64,000 nt of DNA, taken from contig VXMD01000032.1 of the NCBI GenBank assembly GCA_009841255.1, positions 305,923-369,922 of the forward strand, written 5' to 3'. The notes beneath the pieces are model-generated. The model had not been told where the DNA came from and ran no database searches. It saw only the letters and a program-made list of their open reading frames with translations. Source of the DNA: Candidatus Poribacteria bacterium. GTDB taxonomy: Bacteria > Poribacteria > WGA-4E > WGA-3G. The translations under genes were made by a program, and so were the position numbers. This document shows, one piece after another, positions 17,214 to 25,460 of this stretch; position 1 is the first letter of the stretch, and every line of letters starts with the position of its first letter.

Positions 17214-17873
17214 ATGACTGAATATCAAGTATCAGCACTTTATAAAACGATTCGGGAATCAAATCCTGAAGCTGAAATGTTTGGCGCGGACTTGTGGCTT
17301 AATTTCACAATTGATTTCAAAGAGGGTCAATCTATTCCCAATTCCATGGAAAGTGTAATAGAAACTTATCAACTAGCTGACTATGCTTTAAATAAATTGA
17401 ACATAAGACATGACGGTATTGATTATACTCCAGACAATCTATCACTTAGTATTGGAACGGATCAAAAGTCAATTGATCACTTCAAATTCTACTTCCGTGG
17501 AGAATTTGTTTGTGCGGATGATCTAAATGACGATCTAATAACTGAACAACAATGGCTTGGTATTTCCAAAGAGTTTGAAAAACTAATTTCAAATGCAGAA
17601 TTACCCGTCACATTAAGGGGGATTCAATCTAAAATTAGCATTATCATTGATTGGGGAGAAAAGATAAATAGCTACCGAATTCACTCAGAAGGTGAAAAAC
17701 TATTGAATTCCATAACACCCTTAATGCATAAGTGGAATCTCTCTGACGATAATATCTTTGAATCCGGAGAGTGGATGTCTGCAAAGTATCTCGCCAAAGA
17801 ACACATGAACCTGAAGCCTACTGACTGCACTCTTTTCAACTTTTACAATGCAATGTGGTTAAAAGAAGGTTAG
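17214..17873 (+). CDS. Uncharacterised 219-residue protein in an AT-rich island
   Basis: The gene has a consensus promoter, a GGAG site 9 bp upstream and an uninterrupted frame, so it is real. The protein is acidic and soluble, without a signal peptide or membrane helix; alternating hydrophobic stretches ('ISIIIDWGEKINSYRI', 'FKFYFRGEFVC') suggest an alpha/beta fold. No family was recognised. Base composition is visibly richer in A/T than the ABC operon before it, suggesting recent transfer. A GTG-started basic protein follows after 5 bp and a terminator closes the pair. Confidence 0.65.
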   Translation: MTEYQVSALYKTIRESNPEAEMFGADLWLNFTIDFKEGQSIPNSMESVIETYQLADYALNKLNIRHDGIDYTPDNLSLSIGTDQKSIDHFKFYFRGEFVCADDLNDDLITEQQWLGISKEFEKLISNAELPVTLRGIQSKISIIIDWGEKINSYRIHSEGEKLLNSITPLMHKWNLSDDNIFESGEWMSAKYLAKEHMNLKPTDCTLFNFYNAMWLKEG

Positions 17874-17878
17874 TATAA

Positions 17879-18139
17879 GTGCTTCTCGATACCCTCTTTT
17901 CTAAAATCTTATCGGGGCGGATTAGGAAATTCTTTTCTAAAATATGGACAGGTGTTTCAAAGCGAGGCTACTTCCATTTTAGAAGGAAAACAACTCGAAT
18001 TAGAAAAGAAAAGGACGCAATTGAATTTACACGAATAGAAACGGATATTCAATTTGGGGCTCCACAACTCGGATCGCCAGACTTTTTAGAGGAAAAGAAA
18101 CGGAGACAAAGAAAGAAACGGAGACAAAAAAAGAAGTAA
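17879..18139 (+). CDS. Small very basic protein with a poly-Lys/Arg tail
   Basis: An 86-residue frame starts at GTG 17879, 5 bp after the previous stop. It is rich in Lys/Arg and ends in an almost pure basic tail (KKRRQRKKRRQKKK). The tail suggests nucleic-acid or membrane-phosphate binding, but no family was recognised. It has no clear Shine-Dalgarno and may rely on coupling to the upstream gene. The hairpin just after its stop supports its being the operon's last gene. Confidence 0.45.
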   Translation: MLLDTLFSKILSGRIRKFFSKIWTGVSKRGYFHFRRKTTRIRKEKDAIEFTRIETDIQFGAPQLGSPDFLEEKKRRQRKKRRQKKK

Positions 18140-18150
18140 AAACGACCAGA

Positions 18151-18183
18151 AAGCCATTGACTGATGAAGTCAGTGGCTTTCTG
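18151..18183 (+). terminator. Hairpin terminator after the AT-rich gene pair
   Basis: AGAAAGCCATTGACT pairs with AGTCAGTGGCTTTCT (one G-U pair) around a 5-nt loop, 12 bp past the stop. It lacks a long T run, so efficiency is uncertain. The rest of the gap to 18453 holds a diverged repeat fragment (AGGCTTACGGGACAATATCC) but no gene. Confidence 0.6.
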
Positions 18184-18453
18184 ATATAAGGCAAGCTGCT
18201 ACGGACAAGATTTTAGGTATGCAGATGCCTTTTTTACGAAAGGAGTCTACGCAAGCCTATAGAGGCTTACGGGACAATATCCGCAGAGCTTTTGTAGCGT
18301 AAACTTTCAGTTTGCACACGAATATGCACAATCTAAAAGATTATACTACGAAGATGACCACTTGCGTTATTTACTACAAAAAAATGGATATATCCCACAA
18401 ATTTCTCAAAGAGACTATCGAAGTCGAGTAGTAACTCCGAAAGGCAGTATGAA

Positions 18454-19884
18454 ATGAACGCCCAAAACCGAACAATCTTTGAAGGCGATAACCTGCATAT
18501 CCTACGCGGACTTGACTCCGAGTCTATAGACCTGATATATCTCGATCCTCCATTCAACTCTAATCGCAACTACTCCGCCCCCATCGGGAGTGAGGCAGCA
18601 GGTGCAGCTTTTAAGGATACGTGGACACTATCAGACGTAGACAACGCTTGGCACGGTGAGATCGCAGAGCGAGAGCCGGCACTCTATCAGGCAATACATA
18701 CAGCAGAACTGACACATAGCAAAAGGATGAAGTCCTATCTGATTATGATGGCGGTTCGTATGCTTGAAATGAAACGAGTGCTAAAACCTACAGGGAGTAT
18801 CTACCTGCATTGCGATCCGACAGCGAGTCATTACCTCAAAGTAATTATGGACAGTGTATTTGGCAGGGAGAATTTTCGGAATGATATATCATGGAAACGT
18901 ATTAATGTCCCTAAATCAACAAAGAATAAATTTGGGGCAGCCCATGATTGCTTGCTTTTTTATGTGAAGTCTAAAAAGTCTGTTTTTAATCAAGTTTATA
19001 TTGAATATGACCCTGATTATGTCAAATCTCGTTTCAACAGAAAAGATAAATACGGTTATTGGCAAGAATCGCCTTTACTCGCAGCAGGTACTACCAACGG
19101 TGATTCGGGTGAAGTATGGAAAAATATCGACCCAACAAGTAAAGGTAAACATTGGGTAGTGCCAAGGACATTACCGCCTTATATATCACTGCCAGAAAAT
19201 TGGGAAACATTTAAGGTAAGAGAAAAATTGGATTATTATGATAGCGTGGGCCTTATATACATACCACAAAAACACAACGCTATACCGAGGTTTAAACGCT
19301 ATTTAAGCGCAACAAAAGGTAAGTCTATTTCCGATATACAGGTAGACATCCCCTCAATACAAGGTGATTCAATCGAAAAAACAGGATACCCCACTCAAAA
19401 ACCTATTAGGTTGTTAGAGCGTATCATAAAAGCCTCGTCAAACGAGGGAGACTTTGTACTTGACCCCTTCTGCGGGTGTGCCACAACCTGTGTCGCAGCT
19501 GAACGCCTACAGCGTCAATGGATAGGGATTGATATTTCACCGAAAGCCATTCAACTTGTCAACATGCGTTTAGAAAAAGAACTCGGCTTTTTTGGCAAGG
19601 TTATTCAGCGCGCCGATATACCGAAACGGAGTGAGAAACTGCCAAACTACCGCACACACAAACATACACTTTACGGAAAACAGGAAGGCTACTGCAATGG
19701 ATGTAACGGACATTTTCCGTTTCGGAATATGACAATTGACCACATTGTGCCTCGCTCTAAAGGTGGTACAGATCACAAAGAAAATCTTCAACTGCTCTGC
19801 GGAGCGTGCAACTCAACTAAAGGAAATGGCACACAACCAGAACTAATTACAGTCCTGAAAGAGACGGGCATTTTACCGGACTAA
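18454..19884 (+). CDS. Beta-class DNA methyltransferase fused to an HNH nuclease domain
   Basis: The 476-residue protein starts with the catalytic motif IV ('LIYLDPPFNS', ~27-36). It then has a ~300-residue body with the target-recognition region, and near residue 335 the SAM-binding motif I ('VLDPFCGCATTCVAAERL') with 'WIGIDIS'. The IV-to-I order is the beta class of N6-adenine/N4-cytosine methyltransferases. The last ~65 residues form an HNH domain: two CxxC pairs ('CNGCNG', 'CGACNS') flank 'IDHIVPRSKGG'. The fusion suggests either a single-chain modification-restriction enzyme or a methylase with a DNA-binding HNH finger. Its middle section (18900-19420) is noticeably AT-rich. Confidence 0.88.
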   Translation: MNAQNRTIFEGDNLHILRGLDSESIDLIYLDPPFNSNRNYSAPIGSEAAGAAFKDTWTLSDVDNAWHGEIAEREPALYQAIHTAELTHSKRMKSYLIMMAVRMLEMKRVLKPTGSIYLHCDPTASHYLKVIMDSVFGRENFRNDISWKRINVPKSTKNKFGAAHDCLLFYVKSKKSVFNQVYIEYDPDYVKSRFNRKDKYGYWQESPLLAAGTTNGDSGEVWKNIDPTSKGKHWVVPRTLPPYISLPENWETFKVREKLDYYDSVGLIYIPQKHNAIPRFKRYLSATKGKSISDIQVDIPSIQGDSIEKTGYPTQKPIRLLERIIKASSNEGDFVLDPFCGCATTCVAAERLQRQWIGIDISPKAIQLVNMRLEKELGFFGKVIQRADIPKRSEKLPNYRTHKHTLYGKQEGYCNGCNGHFPFRNMTIDHIVPRSKGGTDHKENLQLLCGACNSTKGNGTQPELITVLKETGILPD

Positions 19885-19953
19885 TCCAAAATTACTAATT
19901 GCGATTTTCTGCACAATAAGCGGTTTAGGACTGAAAAATAACTGGGGTCTCTT

Positions 19954-20631
19954 ATGACAATTACTATTAACGAATCCGATGCGTACCATATTCGTGGGAA
20001 AATCATTGAAATAAGAAACAGCACACTCCTTATTTTTGTTACTTCCCCTTTCACGTGTGAAATTAAATTTCATTGTAGTTCAGAACATTACGATATACTC
20101 CATCCTCCAGTACTCTCTGATAATCCGTCACTTGTCACAAACAACTCAAATACTATACAGCACCAGAAAGAATATCAGTTTTTCCAATACAGGTATATGT
20201 CAGTTTTACAGAAAGAACAGTCATGTGAATTTTCTGCCTACGCTATTCGTAAAGAAGACAGGCGTTCTGTCCATAGTCAGCAAGTTGAAAGGCATCCTGA
20301 CGACTATGACTATTTTTGGATATATGATCCAGATTCTTTTTGTGGAGAAAAATGGGATGAAGCATCTATTGATGATTTAGTCAAAGAAATACGACCTTCA
20401 AGAGCAACTGTTGAACATTTGTCCGAATCCTACGAGGCAGATGACCAAGAAGTTAAAAGAGCAGAACGGAAAAGGAAATGGCAAGAAGTAAAGTCAACTC
20501 CAAAGCGTTTGCAAAATTGGTTGGATGAATATGATAAATTAATGATAGCAGTCATTACCTTAGTTTCGGGAGCAGTAGGAGTGGAATTAATAAAAGTAAT
20601 AATTAAGATAATAACCCCTTCAGAAAATTAA
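19954..20631 (+). CDS. Uncharacterised C-terminally membrane-anchored protein
   Basis: The 225-residue protein is AT-rich in coding sequence. It has a beta-rich N-terminus, a charged middle with a probable coiled coil ('ATVEHLSESYEADDQEVKRA' region) and one C-terminal membrane helix ('LMIAVITLVSGAVGVELIKV'), giving a tail-anchored layout. No family was recognised. It lies 69 bp downstream of the methyltransferase-HNH gene in the same orientation, so it could belong to the same defence or mobile module; that is inference from position only. Confidence 0.55.
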   Translation: MTITINESDAYHIRGKIIEIRNSTLLIFVTSPFTCEIKFHCSSEHYDILHPPVLSDNPSLVTNNSNTIQHQKEYQFFQYRYMSVLQKEQSCEFSAYAIRKEDRRSVHSQQVERHPDDYDYFWIYDPDSFCGEKWDEASIDDLVKEIRPSRATVEHLSESYEADDQEVKRAERKRKWQEVKSTPKRLQNWLDEYDKLMIAVITLVSGAVGVELIKVIIKIITPSEN

Positions 20632-20798
20632 ACATTTTACGACAAAATTCCATCAAATCCGAAACTACTATGGTGGATCTTAGAATTGATTATACACTTT
20701 GCATCGGCGAGGTTAGGAAACCTCGCCTACCACGGAGTGAAGGTATGTATTTATTTTGAATCCAGCATGATTGGAAAAATGAAAGGAGGGCGCGCAAA

Positions 20799-22205
20799 AT
20801 GAGCAACCACGCACTGAAACTCACCGATGCAGAGATGCGGGACTTCATTATCAACGGATACGTCAAGGTAAAAGTCGATGTGCCGCCGAGTTTTCACGAG
20901 AACGTTTACCAGCAACTCGATGCAATGTTTGAAGGCACAGGCAATTTGGGCAACAATGTCCTACCCCTCATCCCTGAAATTCAAGAGGTTTTCGATCAGC
21001 CCATCGTTCACGGTGCGATGCAAAGTGTGCTCGGTGAAGACTACGCCATGCACTCACACCGATACTGCCATTTCAACCAACAGGGTAGCGAAGGTCAGAA
21101 TTTCCATAAGGACAGTTACGAAGGGGACGAACAGATCCGCCGCCATCGATGTCGGTGGACAATGGCGTTCTACTACCCGCAGGATGTCACGGAGGATATG
21201 GGACCTACCGGTGTGTTACCCGGATCGCAATATTACGAAACCGGTGAAAGCGCACACCAACAACCGGATCTCGCACTCACCGGCGAAGCCGGGACGGTAA
21301 CCATTGTCCACTACGACCTATGGCACCGCGCCATGCCGAATCGGAGTGACAAGAAACGATATATGTTGAAGTTCCTCTTTATCCGACTCGACGAACCACA
21401 AACACCCGTATGGCAGAGCGATACCGACGACTGGCACACCCTCGGCAACGGGGAAACATCCGAGCACCCGGAATTATGGGAATCGTTGTGGGAATGGTAT
21501 AACGGAAAACACAATGGGACGAGCAACGGTGTTTCGCACGCTGAGGTGGATACCCTCATCGAAAACTTAGATAGCGATAATGAGAGAGCGCGGTTAAATG
21601 CGGCGTATCGTTTAGGACGGGTGGGTAACGCTGCTCTGCCCGCATTGAAACAAGCGTTGTACAGTAGATCTGATGCTATCCGCGAATATGCCGGATACGC
21701 TTTGAGTCTCACCGGTGCCCCCGCGATTCCAACGCTCATTGATGCCATGCAAGCGACAGATGATTCCGTACGCGCAAGTGCTACGTTTGCCTTGGCAGAT
21801 ATGGGGAAAGTTGCGCAAGAGGCGATGCCAGCGTTAACAACCGCTGCGCAGGATAATTCCGAATGCATCCGACGAAACGCTACAGAAGGATTGGGACTCA
21901 TCGGACAACAGGTTTCCGAAGATATTGATTTATCCGAGACAGTGCAGGTATTAACAACCCGATTGCAGGATGACCATTATGCGGTCCGTGATAACGCCGC
22001 TCGCGCATTAGCGAAATTGGGCACACGTGCCGAACCCGCAATTCCAACCCTCGTTGCACAATTGGAAGACGAAAATCGATACGTCCGTTTCCATGCCGCC
22101 TTAGCACTGAAGCAGATTAAGACCCCCGAAGCACAGAATGCACTCTTCAATCACCTGTTTGCTTCGCGGTGGTGCGCCCTAACGACACCAGGCACACCTT
22201 ATTAA
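20799..22205 (+). CDS. Phytanoyl-CoA dioxygenase-family protein fused to HEAT repeats
   Basis: The N-terminal ~240 residues are a PhyH-type Fe(II)/2-oxoglutarate oxygenase. The iron-binding HxD is 'FHKDSYEG' (His102, Asp104) and the distal His lies in 'HYDLWHRAMPNRS' (~176), followed by a co-substrate Arg in 'SDKKRYMLKF'. Residues ~247-468 are HEAT/PBS-lyase-like repeats of ~30-35 residues (for example 'ARLNAAYRLGRVGNAALP', 'VRDNAARALAKLGTRAEP'). AAAGGAGGG lies ~9 bp before the ATG. PhyH enzymes hydroxylate small molecules or lipids; the repeats probably dock a partner. The substrate is unknown. Confidence 0.88.
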   Translation: MSNHALKLTDAEMRDFIINGYVKVKVDVPPSFHENVYQQLDAMFEGTGNLGNNVLPLIPEIQEVFDQPIVHGAMQSVLGEDYAMHSHRYCHFNQQGSEGQNFHKDSYEGDEQIRRHRCRWTMAFYYPQDVTEDMGPTGVLPGSQYYETGESAHQQPDLALTGEAGTVTIVHYDLWHRAMPNRSDKKRYMLKFLFIRLDEPQTPVWQSDTDDWHTLGNGETSEHPELWESLWEWYNGKHNGTSNGVSHAEVDTLIENLDSDNERARLNAAYRLGRVGNAALPALKQALYSRSDAIREYAGYALSLTGAPAIPTLIDAMQATDDSVRASATFALADMGKVAQEAMPALTTAAQDNSECIRRNATEGLGLIGQQVSEDIDLSETVQVLTTRLQDDHYAVRDNAARALAKLGTRAEPAIPTLVAQLEDENRYVRFHAALALKQIKTPEAQNALFNHLFASRWCALTTPGTPY

Positions 22206-22389
22206 TGGGCATTGAGAGTTTTCTGGTTTCTTGAGTATCTTTTCCCGATTCGGCACGCTGCTCAGGCACCGTTGCAAACTCTGCCAAGTGGCGTGCCTCT
22301 TATATTTCTCTAAGTCCTGTTTTACTTTGCGAGTATGCCGGTCTCCATTAATGGACAAGTCAGGCACGACAACTGACTCATGGAGACAT

Positions 22390-22923
22390 CTACATCATAA
22401 ACCACATACCTATACGCCCCGCGAATATACCAAGGAGCGCACCGGCGAGGACATCCGTCGGATAATGCACACCGAGATGGACACGTGCGACACCAACGAG
22501 TGTTGCCCAGCAAAAGGTCGGGATTTGTAAAGCAGGGAAGGTATTTGCCAAAAGCGTCATCATTAGGAAGGCAGAAGCAGTGTGTCCCGATGGGAAACTA
22601 AAGCGATCTGGTGGGCGGACCCGAAATTGAACCTCAACCATCCGCTCATACGGTCGGTCGCGTTTCATCGCTTGTTTGAGGAAGTGGTATAGGAGTCTCT
22701 CAAGTGGAAATGCAAGTACCGCTGACAGAAGGAGTGGCTTACTGGTGGCTGAACCGAACGTCAAGTGCACGTATAGTACCAGAAACGGATATAGACACCC
22801 GTTAGCACTCCAAGAAATAATGCGAAATGGACAATTCAGGATTCTTCTATCGCCCCAACCAAAAATACGGTTAAACAGTAATGTATCCCATCGGGTCAGA
22901 CTATTTGTGAATTCTCTAAGCAT
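22390..22923 (-). CDS. PAP2-family (phosphatidic acid phosphatase) membrane protein
   Basis: The 177-residue polytopic protein carries all three PAP2 signatures: 'KQAMKRDRP' (KxxxxxxRP), 'PSGHTASA' and 'VARVHLGVHYPTDVL' (normally SRxxxxxHxxxD; the Ser is Ala here). Enzymes of this family dephosphorylate lipid phosphates such as phosphatidate or undecaprenyl pyrophosphate on the outer face of the inner membrane. No clear Shine-Dalgarno precedes the ATG at 22923. It is isolated between plus-strand and minus-strand neighbours. Confidence 0.88.
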   Translation of the reverse strand: MLREFTNSLTRWDTLLFNRIFGWGDRRILNCPFRIISWSANGCLYPFLVLYVHLTFGSATSKPLLLSAVLAFPLERLLYHFLKQAMKRDRPYERMVEVQFRVRPPDRFSFPSGHTASAFLMMTLLANTFPALQIPTFCWATLVGVARVHLGVHYPTDVLAGALLGIFAGRIGMWFMM

Positions 22924-23178
22924 AGTTTACAAAGTGAGCAGGCACGCTTAAACACAAACCTGCTGTATCTTTTATCTCCATCGTATGTATTATTTGAATC
23001 TATTTGACGAAATGTTCAAAGCTTTATTATTATACTGTTCCTGCTTAATTACTTCCAGAATTTTCCGCGCCCCCTCTACATCTTCAATGTGATTAAAATT
23101 GTAGTGGAAGTCTGTTGCATATTTTTAAGCAATATTCAATAATAAATTGCCGTTTTTTTGATTCTCCGCTAGGTCTCG

Positions 23179-23215
23179 ACCCCGTAGGGGGTTTTTGCTT
23201 GGGTGTTTCCCCTAG
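23179..23215. repeat. R5 module, solo
   Basis: GACCCCGTAGGGGGTTTTTG followed by CTTGGGTGTTTCC is a standalone R5 core. The remaining sequence between 22924 and 23357 is AT-rich and shows no gene. Confidence 0.65.
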
Positions 23216-23357
23216 GGTTTCCCCGCCCGTCATCGACAGACAACGTGCATATTTAATACCGAAAATTGCTTAACCAGCATATCATTTTTATATAAAAAAT
23301 ATTAAACAAAATTGTATCAATATTTTTGACGCATATCCTAATATCGTGTGTGAACCA

Positions 23358-24095
23358 TCACAGAGAATGCGGATCCACATAATCAGTGAGATCTCGGAGC
23401 GCGATGACCTTGTAATCATTTTCGTAGAGATACGCCATATAATCTTCGAATTGCGCTGGCGCCGTATGGACCCACGGATGCTCAATATCGGGTACACCGT
23501 GGAACGTCAGGATGGCGATATTCCCATCTGTTGCTTGGGCAAGTGCCCATGTAAAGTCATCAAAGTCCCAGTTGGGACCGGAGGCTCCCGTCGTTGGAAT
23601 TAGGAGGCGATGATGTAGCGTTGGATTGTAAGCAGGTCCGCGGTCTCCTTCACCGCTGTAAGGAAATTCCGGATCAACACCGCGTCGGGCGAAGTGAAAA
23701 CCGTGTTCAGCGAGCACTTGGACAGCTGCTTCACCGTGGCTATAACCGGGGTAACAGAATGTTGTCGGCTTCGAAATACCGTAAGTCTCACAACGGGCGT
23801 CAATGTGTACTAAATCCGCACTGAGTGCCTCGGCGGTTTGCTGTGTGACGTTTCGGTGATGGCGCGTGTGGTTACCAATCTCGAAACCGTCATCGTGGAG
23901 TCCTTTGACCTCTTCCCACGTCATATAGGCGTCCTTATTCGTAAGGAAGTTGAGCCCTTCCGTGATATAGAAAGTCGCACCGAAGCCGTATGCCTTGAGG
24001 AGCGGCGCCGCGAAAGTCGCCTGTGATTTGCACCCATCGTCGAAAGTTAGCACAACGAGTTTATCAGGGATTGTCTTCTGCAAAACGTCTTTCAT
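23358..24095 (-). CDS. Polysaccharide deacetylase (NodB/CE4 family)
   Basis: The 245-residue protein has CE4 motif 1 'TFDDG' (17-21) with the catalytic base and metal-binding Asp, and motif 2 'GNHTRHH' (His76, His80). Motif 3-like 'TTFCYPGYSHG' and a C-terminal 'AILTFHGV' complete the fold. It would N- or O-deacetylate a carbohydrate polymer. No signal peptide is visible, suggesting a cytoplasmic or small-substrate enzyme as in some 'xylanase/chitin deacetylase' proteins. There is no strong Shine-Dalgarno. It is monocistronic. Confidence 0.9.
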   Translation of the reverse strand: MKDVLQKTIPDKLVVLTFDDGCKSQATFAAPLLKAYGFGATFYITEGLNFLTNKDAYMTWEEVKGLHDDGFEIGNHTRHHRNVTQQTAEALSADLVHIDARCETYGISKPTTFCYPGYSHGEAAVQVLAEHGFHFARRGVDPEFPYSGEGDRGPAYNPTLHHRLLIPTTGASGPNWDFDDFTWALAQATDGNIAILTFHGVPDIEHPWVHTAPAQFEDYMAYLYENDYKVIALRDLTDYVDPHSL

Positions 24096-24113
24096 CTGAC
24101 AAATTCCGTATCT

Positions 24114-24240
24114 ATAGGACTTACGCAGACAGACGATAAATCATCTTACTAACAACAGATACACCTTGGAAATACCGGTGCTTCTCAAAAGCAAGCTGGT
24201 TCGTAGTAGCGCAATTCATTGCGCAGCGCGTAAACCCTAA
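24114..24240. repeat. R1 repeat copy 3
   Basis: The copy begins TAGGACTTACGCAGACAGAC and ends GGTTCGTAGTAGCGCAATTC, ATTGCGC, GCGTAAACCCTA. It lies between divergent genes. The remainder of the gap carries the promoter of the next gene. Confidence 0.8.
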
Positions 24241-24376
24241 CCTATATGGATCACATAAAATAAATTCATATTACGCTGGACTGTTAATTATAACCGCACA
24301 ACGCTATTGAAATCAAGAAAAATCTGACATCAATTTTTACTGAAAACTATTCCCCTGACTGCCAATTGAAAAACCC

Positions 24377-24405
24377 TTGACAAAAATTCAGAACCAATTT
24401 AAAAT
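24377..24405 (+). promoter_or_regulatory. Sigma-70-type promoter of the aldo/keto reductase gene
   Basis: TTGACA (24377-24382) and TAAAAT (24400-24405) are 17 bp apart, 31 bp upstream of the ATG. Confidence 0.7.
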
Positions 24406-24435
24406 GTTTACAAGAAACTAACGGAGGTAAGAACC

Positions 24436-25428
24436 ATGATTGACCGACGTGCATTTCTAAAATCGATGGCAAGTTTGACAACAGGCGTTCTCTTGTCATC
24501 CGCGTGTGCAGAGGGTGGTGAAGAAGAGACCGCGAGCGACCGCTTAGGGACGCTCCTACCCACACGGAGGTTTGGACGCACAGGAGAAGCCGTAACGATG
24601 CTCGGTGTAGGGGGCTGGCATATCGGGGAAATGAGCGAAGTAGAGGCGCAAAAAACGATCGAGATCGCACTTGAAGGCGGTGTGCGCTTCTTTGATAGTG
24701 CTGAATCCTATCAAGCCGGCGGGAGTGAGCGTAGACTCGGTAAACTGCTTGTTCCAAAATATCGAGATGATGTGTTCCTTATGACGAAGACAACAGCACG
24801 CAACGCGACGAAAGCATGGGAACATCTTGAAGGTTCACTGACCCGATTGAATACCGATCAGCTTGACCTCTGGCAGATGCATTCCGTGCAGAATCCCGCA
24901 GACGTCGATGATCGGATTGATAACGGCATCTTGGACGTTATGTTGGAAGCGAAAGCGACTGGTAAAACCCGCTATATCGGGTTCACCGGACATACAAGTC
25001 CAGCGGCGCACGAACGCGTCCTTGAACAGACTGATATTTTTGACACCTGTCAATTAGCGATGAATCTCGTTGATGTCAGCTACGAGAGTTTCATTGAGAG
25101 GGTCGTACCAACGCTCATTGAACGAAACATCGGTGTGATTGGAATGAAGGCATTAGCGAACGGTGGTTTCTTCGGGGGTTCGCAGCACGGTAAACACGGC
25201 ACGAATTCGAAAGTTGTCCCAAATCGGGTCAGTGTCTCCGAAGCGGTTCGTTTCGTCTGGTCGTTGCCCGTCAGCACACTCGTTACCGGTCCAGACAATG
25301 CAAAACAGATGCAAGAGAAAATTGACATTGCGAAGACCTTTACAGGCATGGACGATGACGAACGACAGGTTTTGATAGAAAAAGTGGAAGATATGGCTGG
25401 AACAACGGTTGAGTTTTACAAAACCTAA
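24436..25428 (+). CDS. Exported aldo/keto reductase (Tat substrate)
   Basis: The N-terminus 'MIDRRAFLKSMASLTTG' is a twin-arginine signal (R-R-x-F-L-K) and runs into 'LSSAC', a possible lipobox. The mature part is an AKR barrel: 'RFFDSAESYQ' supplies Asp and Tyr, 'MTKTTARN' the Lys and 'WQMHSVQ' the His of the catalytic tetrad. A late 'VTGPDNAKQMQEKI' matches the family. It would reduce or oxidise a carbonyl/alcohol with NAD(P)H; export with cofactor explains the Tat route. CGGAGG lies 9 bp before the ATG. The next gene starts 32 bp downstream and may be co-transcribed. Confidence 0.9.
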   Translation: MIDRRAFLKSMASLTTGVLLSSACAEGGEEETASDRLGTLLPTRRFGRTGEAVTMLGVGGWHIGEMSEVEAQKTIEIALEGGVRFFDSAESYQAGGSERRLGKLLVPKYRDDVFLMTKTTARNATKAWEHLEGSLTRLNTDQLDLWQMHSVQNPADVDDRIDNGILDVMLEAKATGKTRYIGFTGHTSPAAHERVLEQTDIFDTCQLAMNLVDVSYESFIERVVPTLIERNIGVIGMKALANGGFFGGSQHGKHGTNSKVVPNRVSVSEAVRFVWSLPVSTLVTGPDNAKQMQEKIDIAKTFTGMDDDERQVLIEKVEDMAGTTVEFYKT

Positions 25429-25460
25429 CCATTTGAAAACCCTTGTCCAGAAAACGCAAC

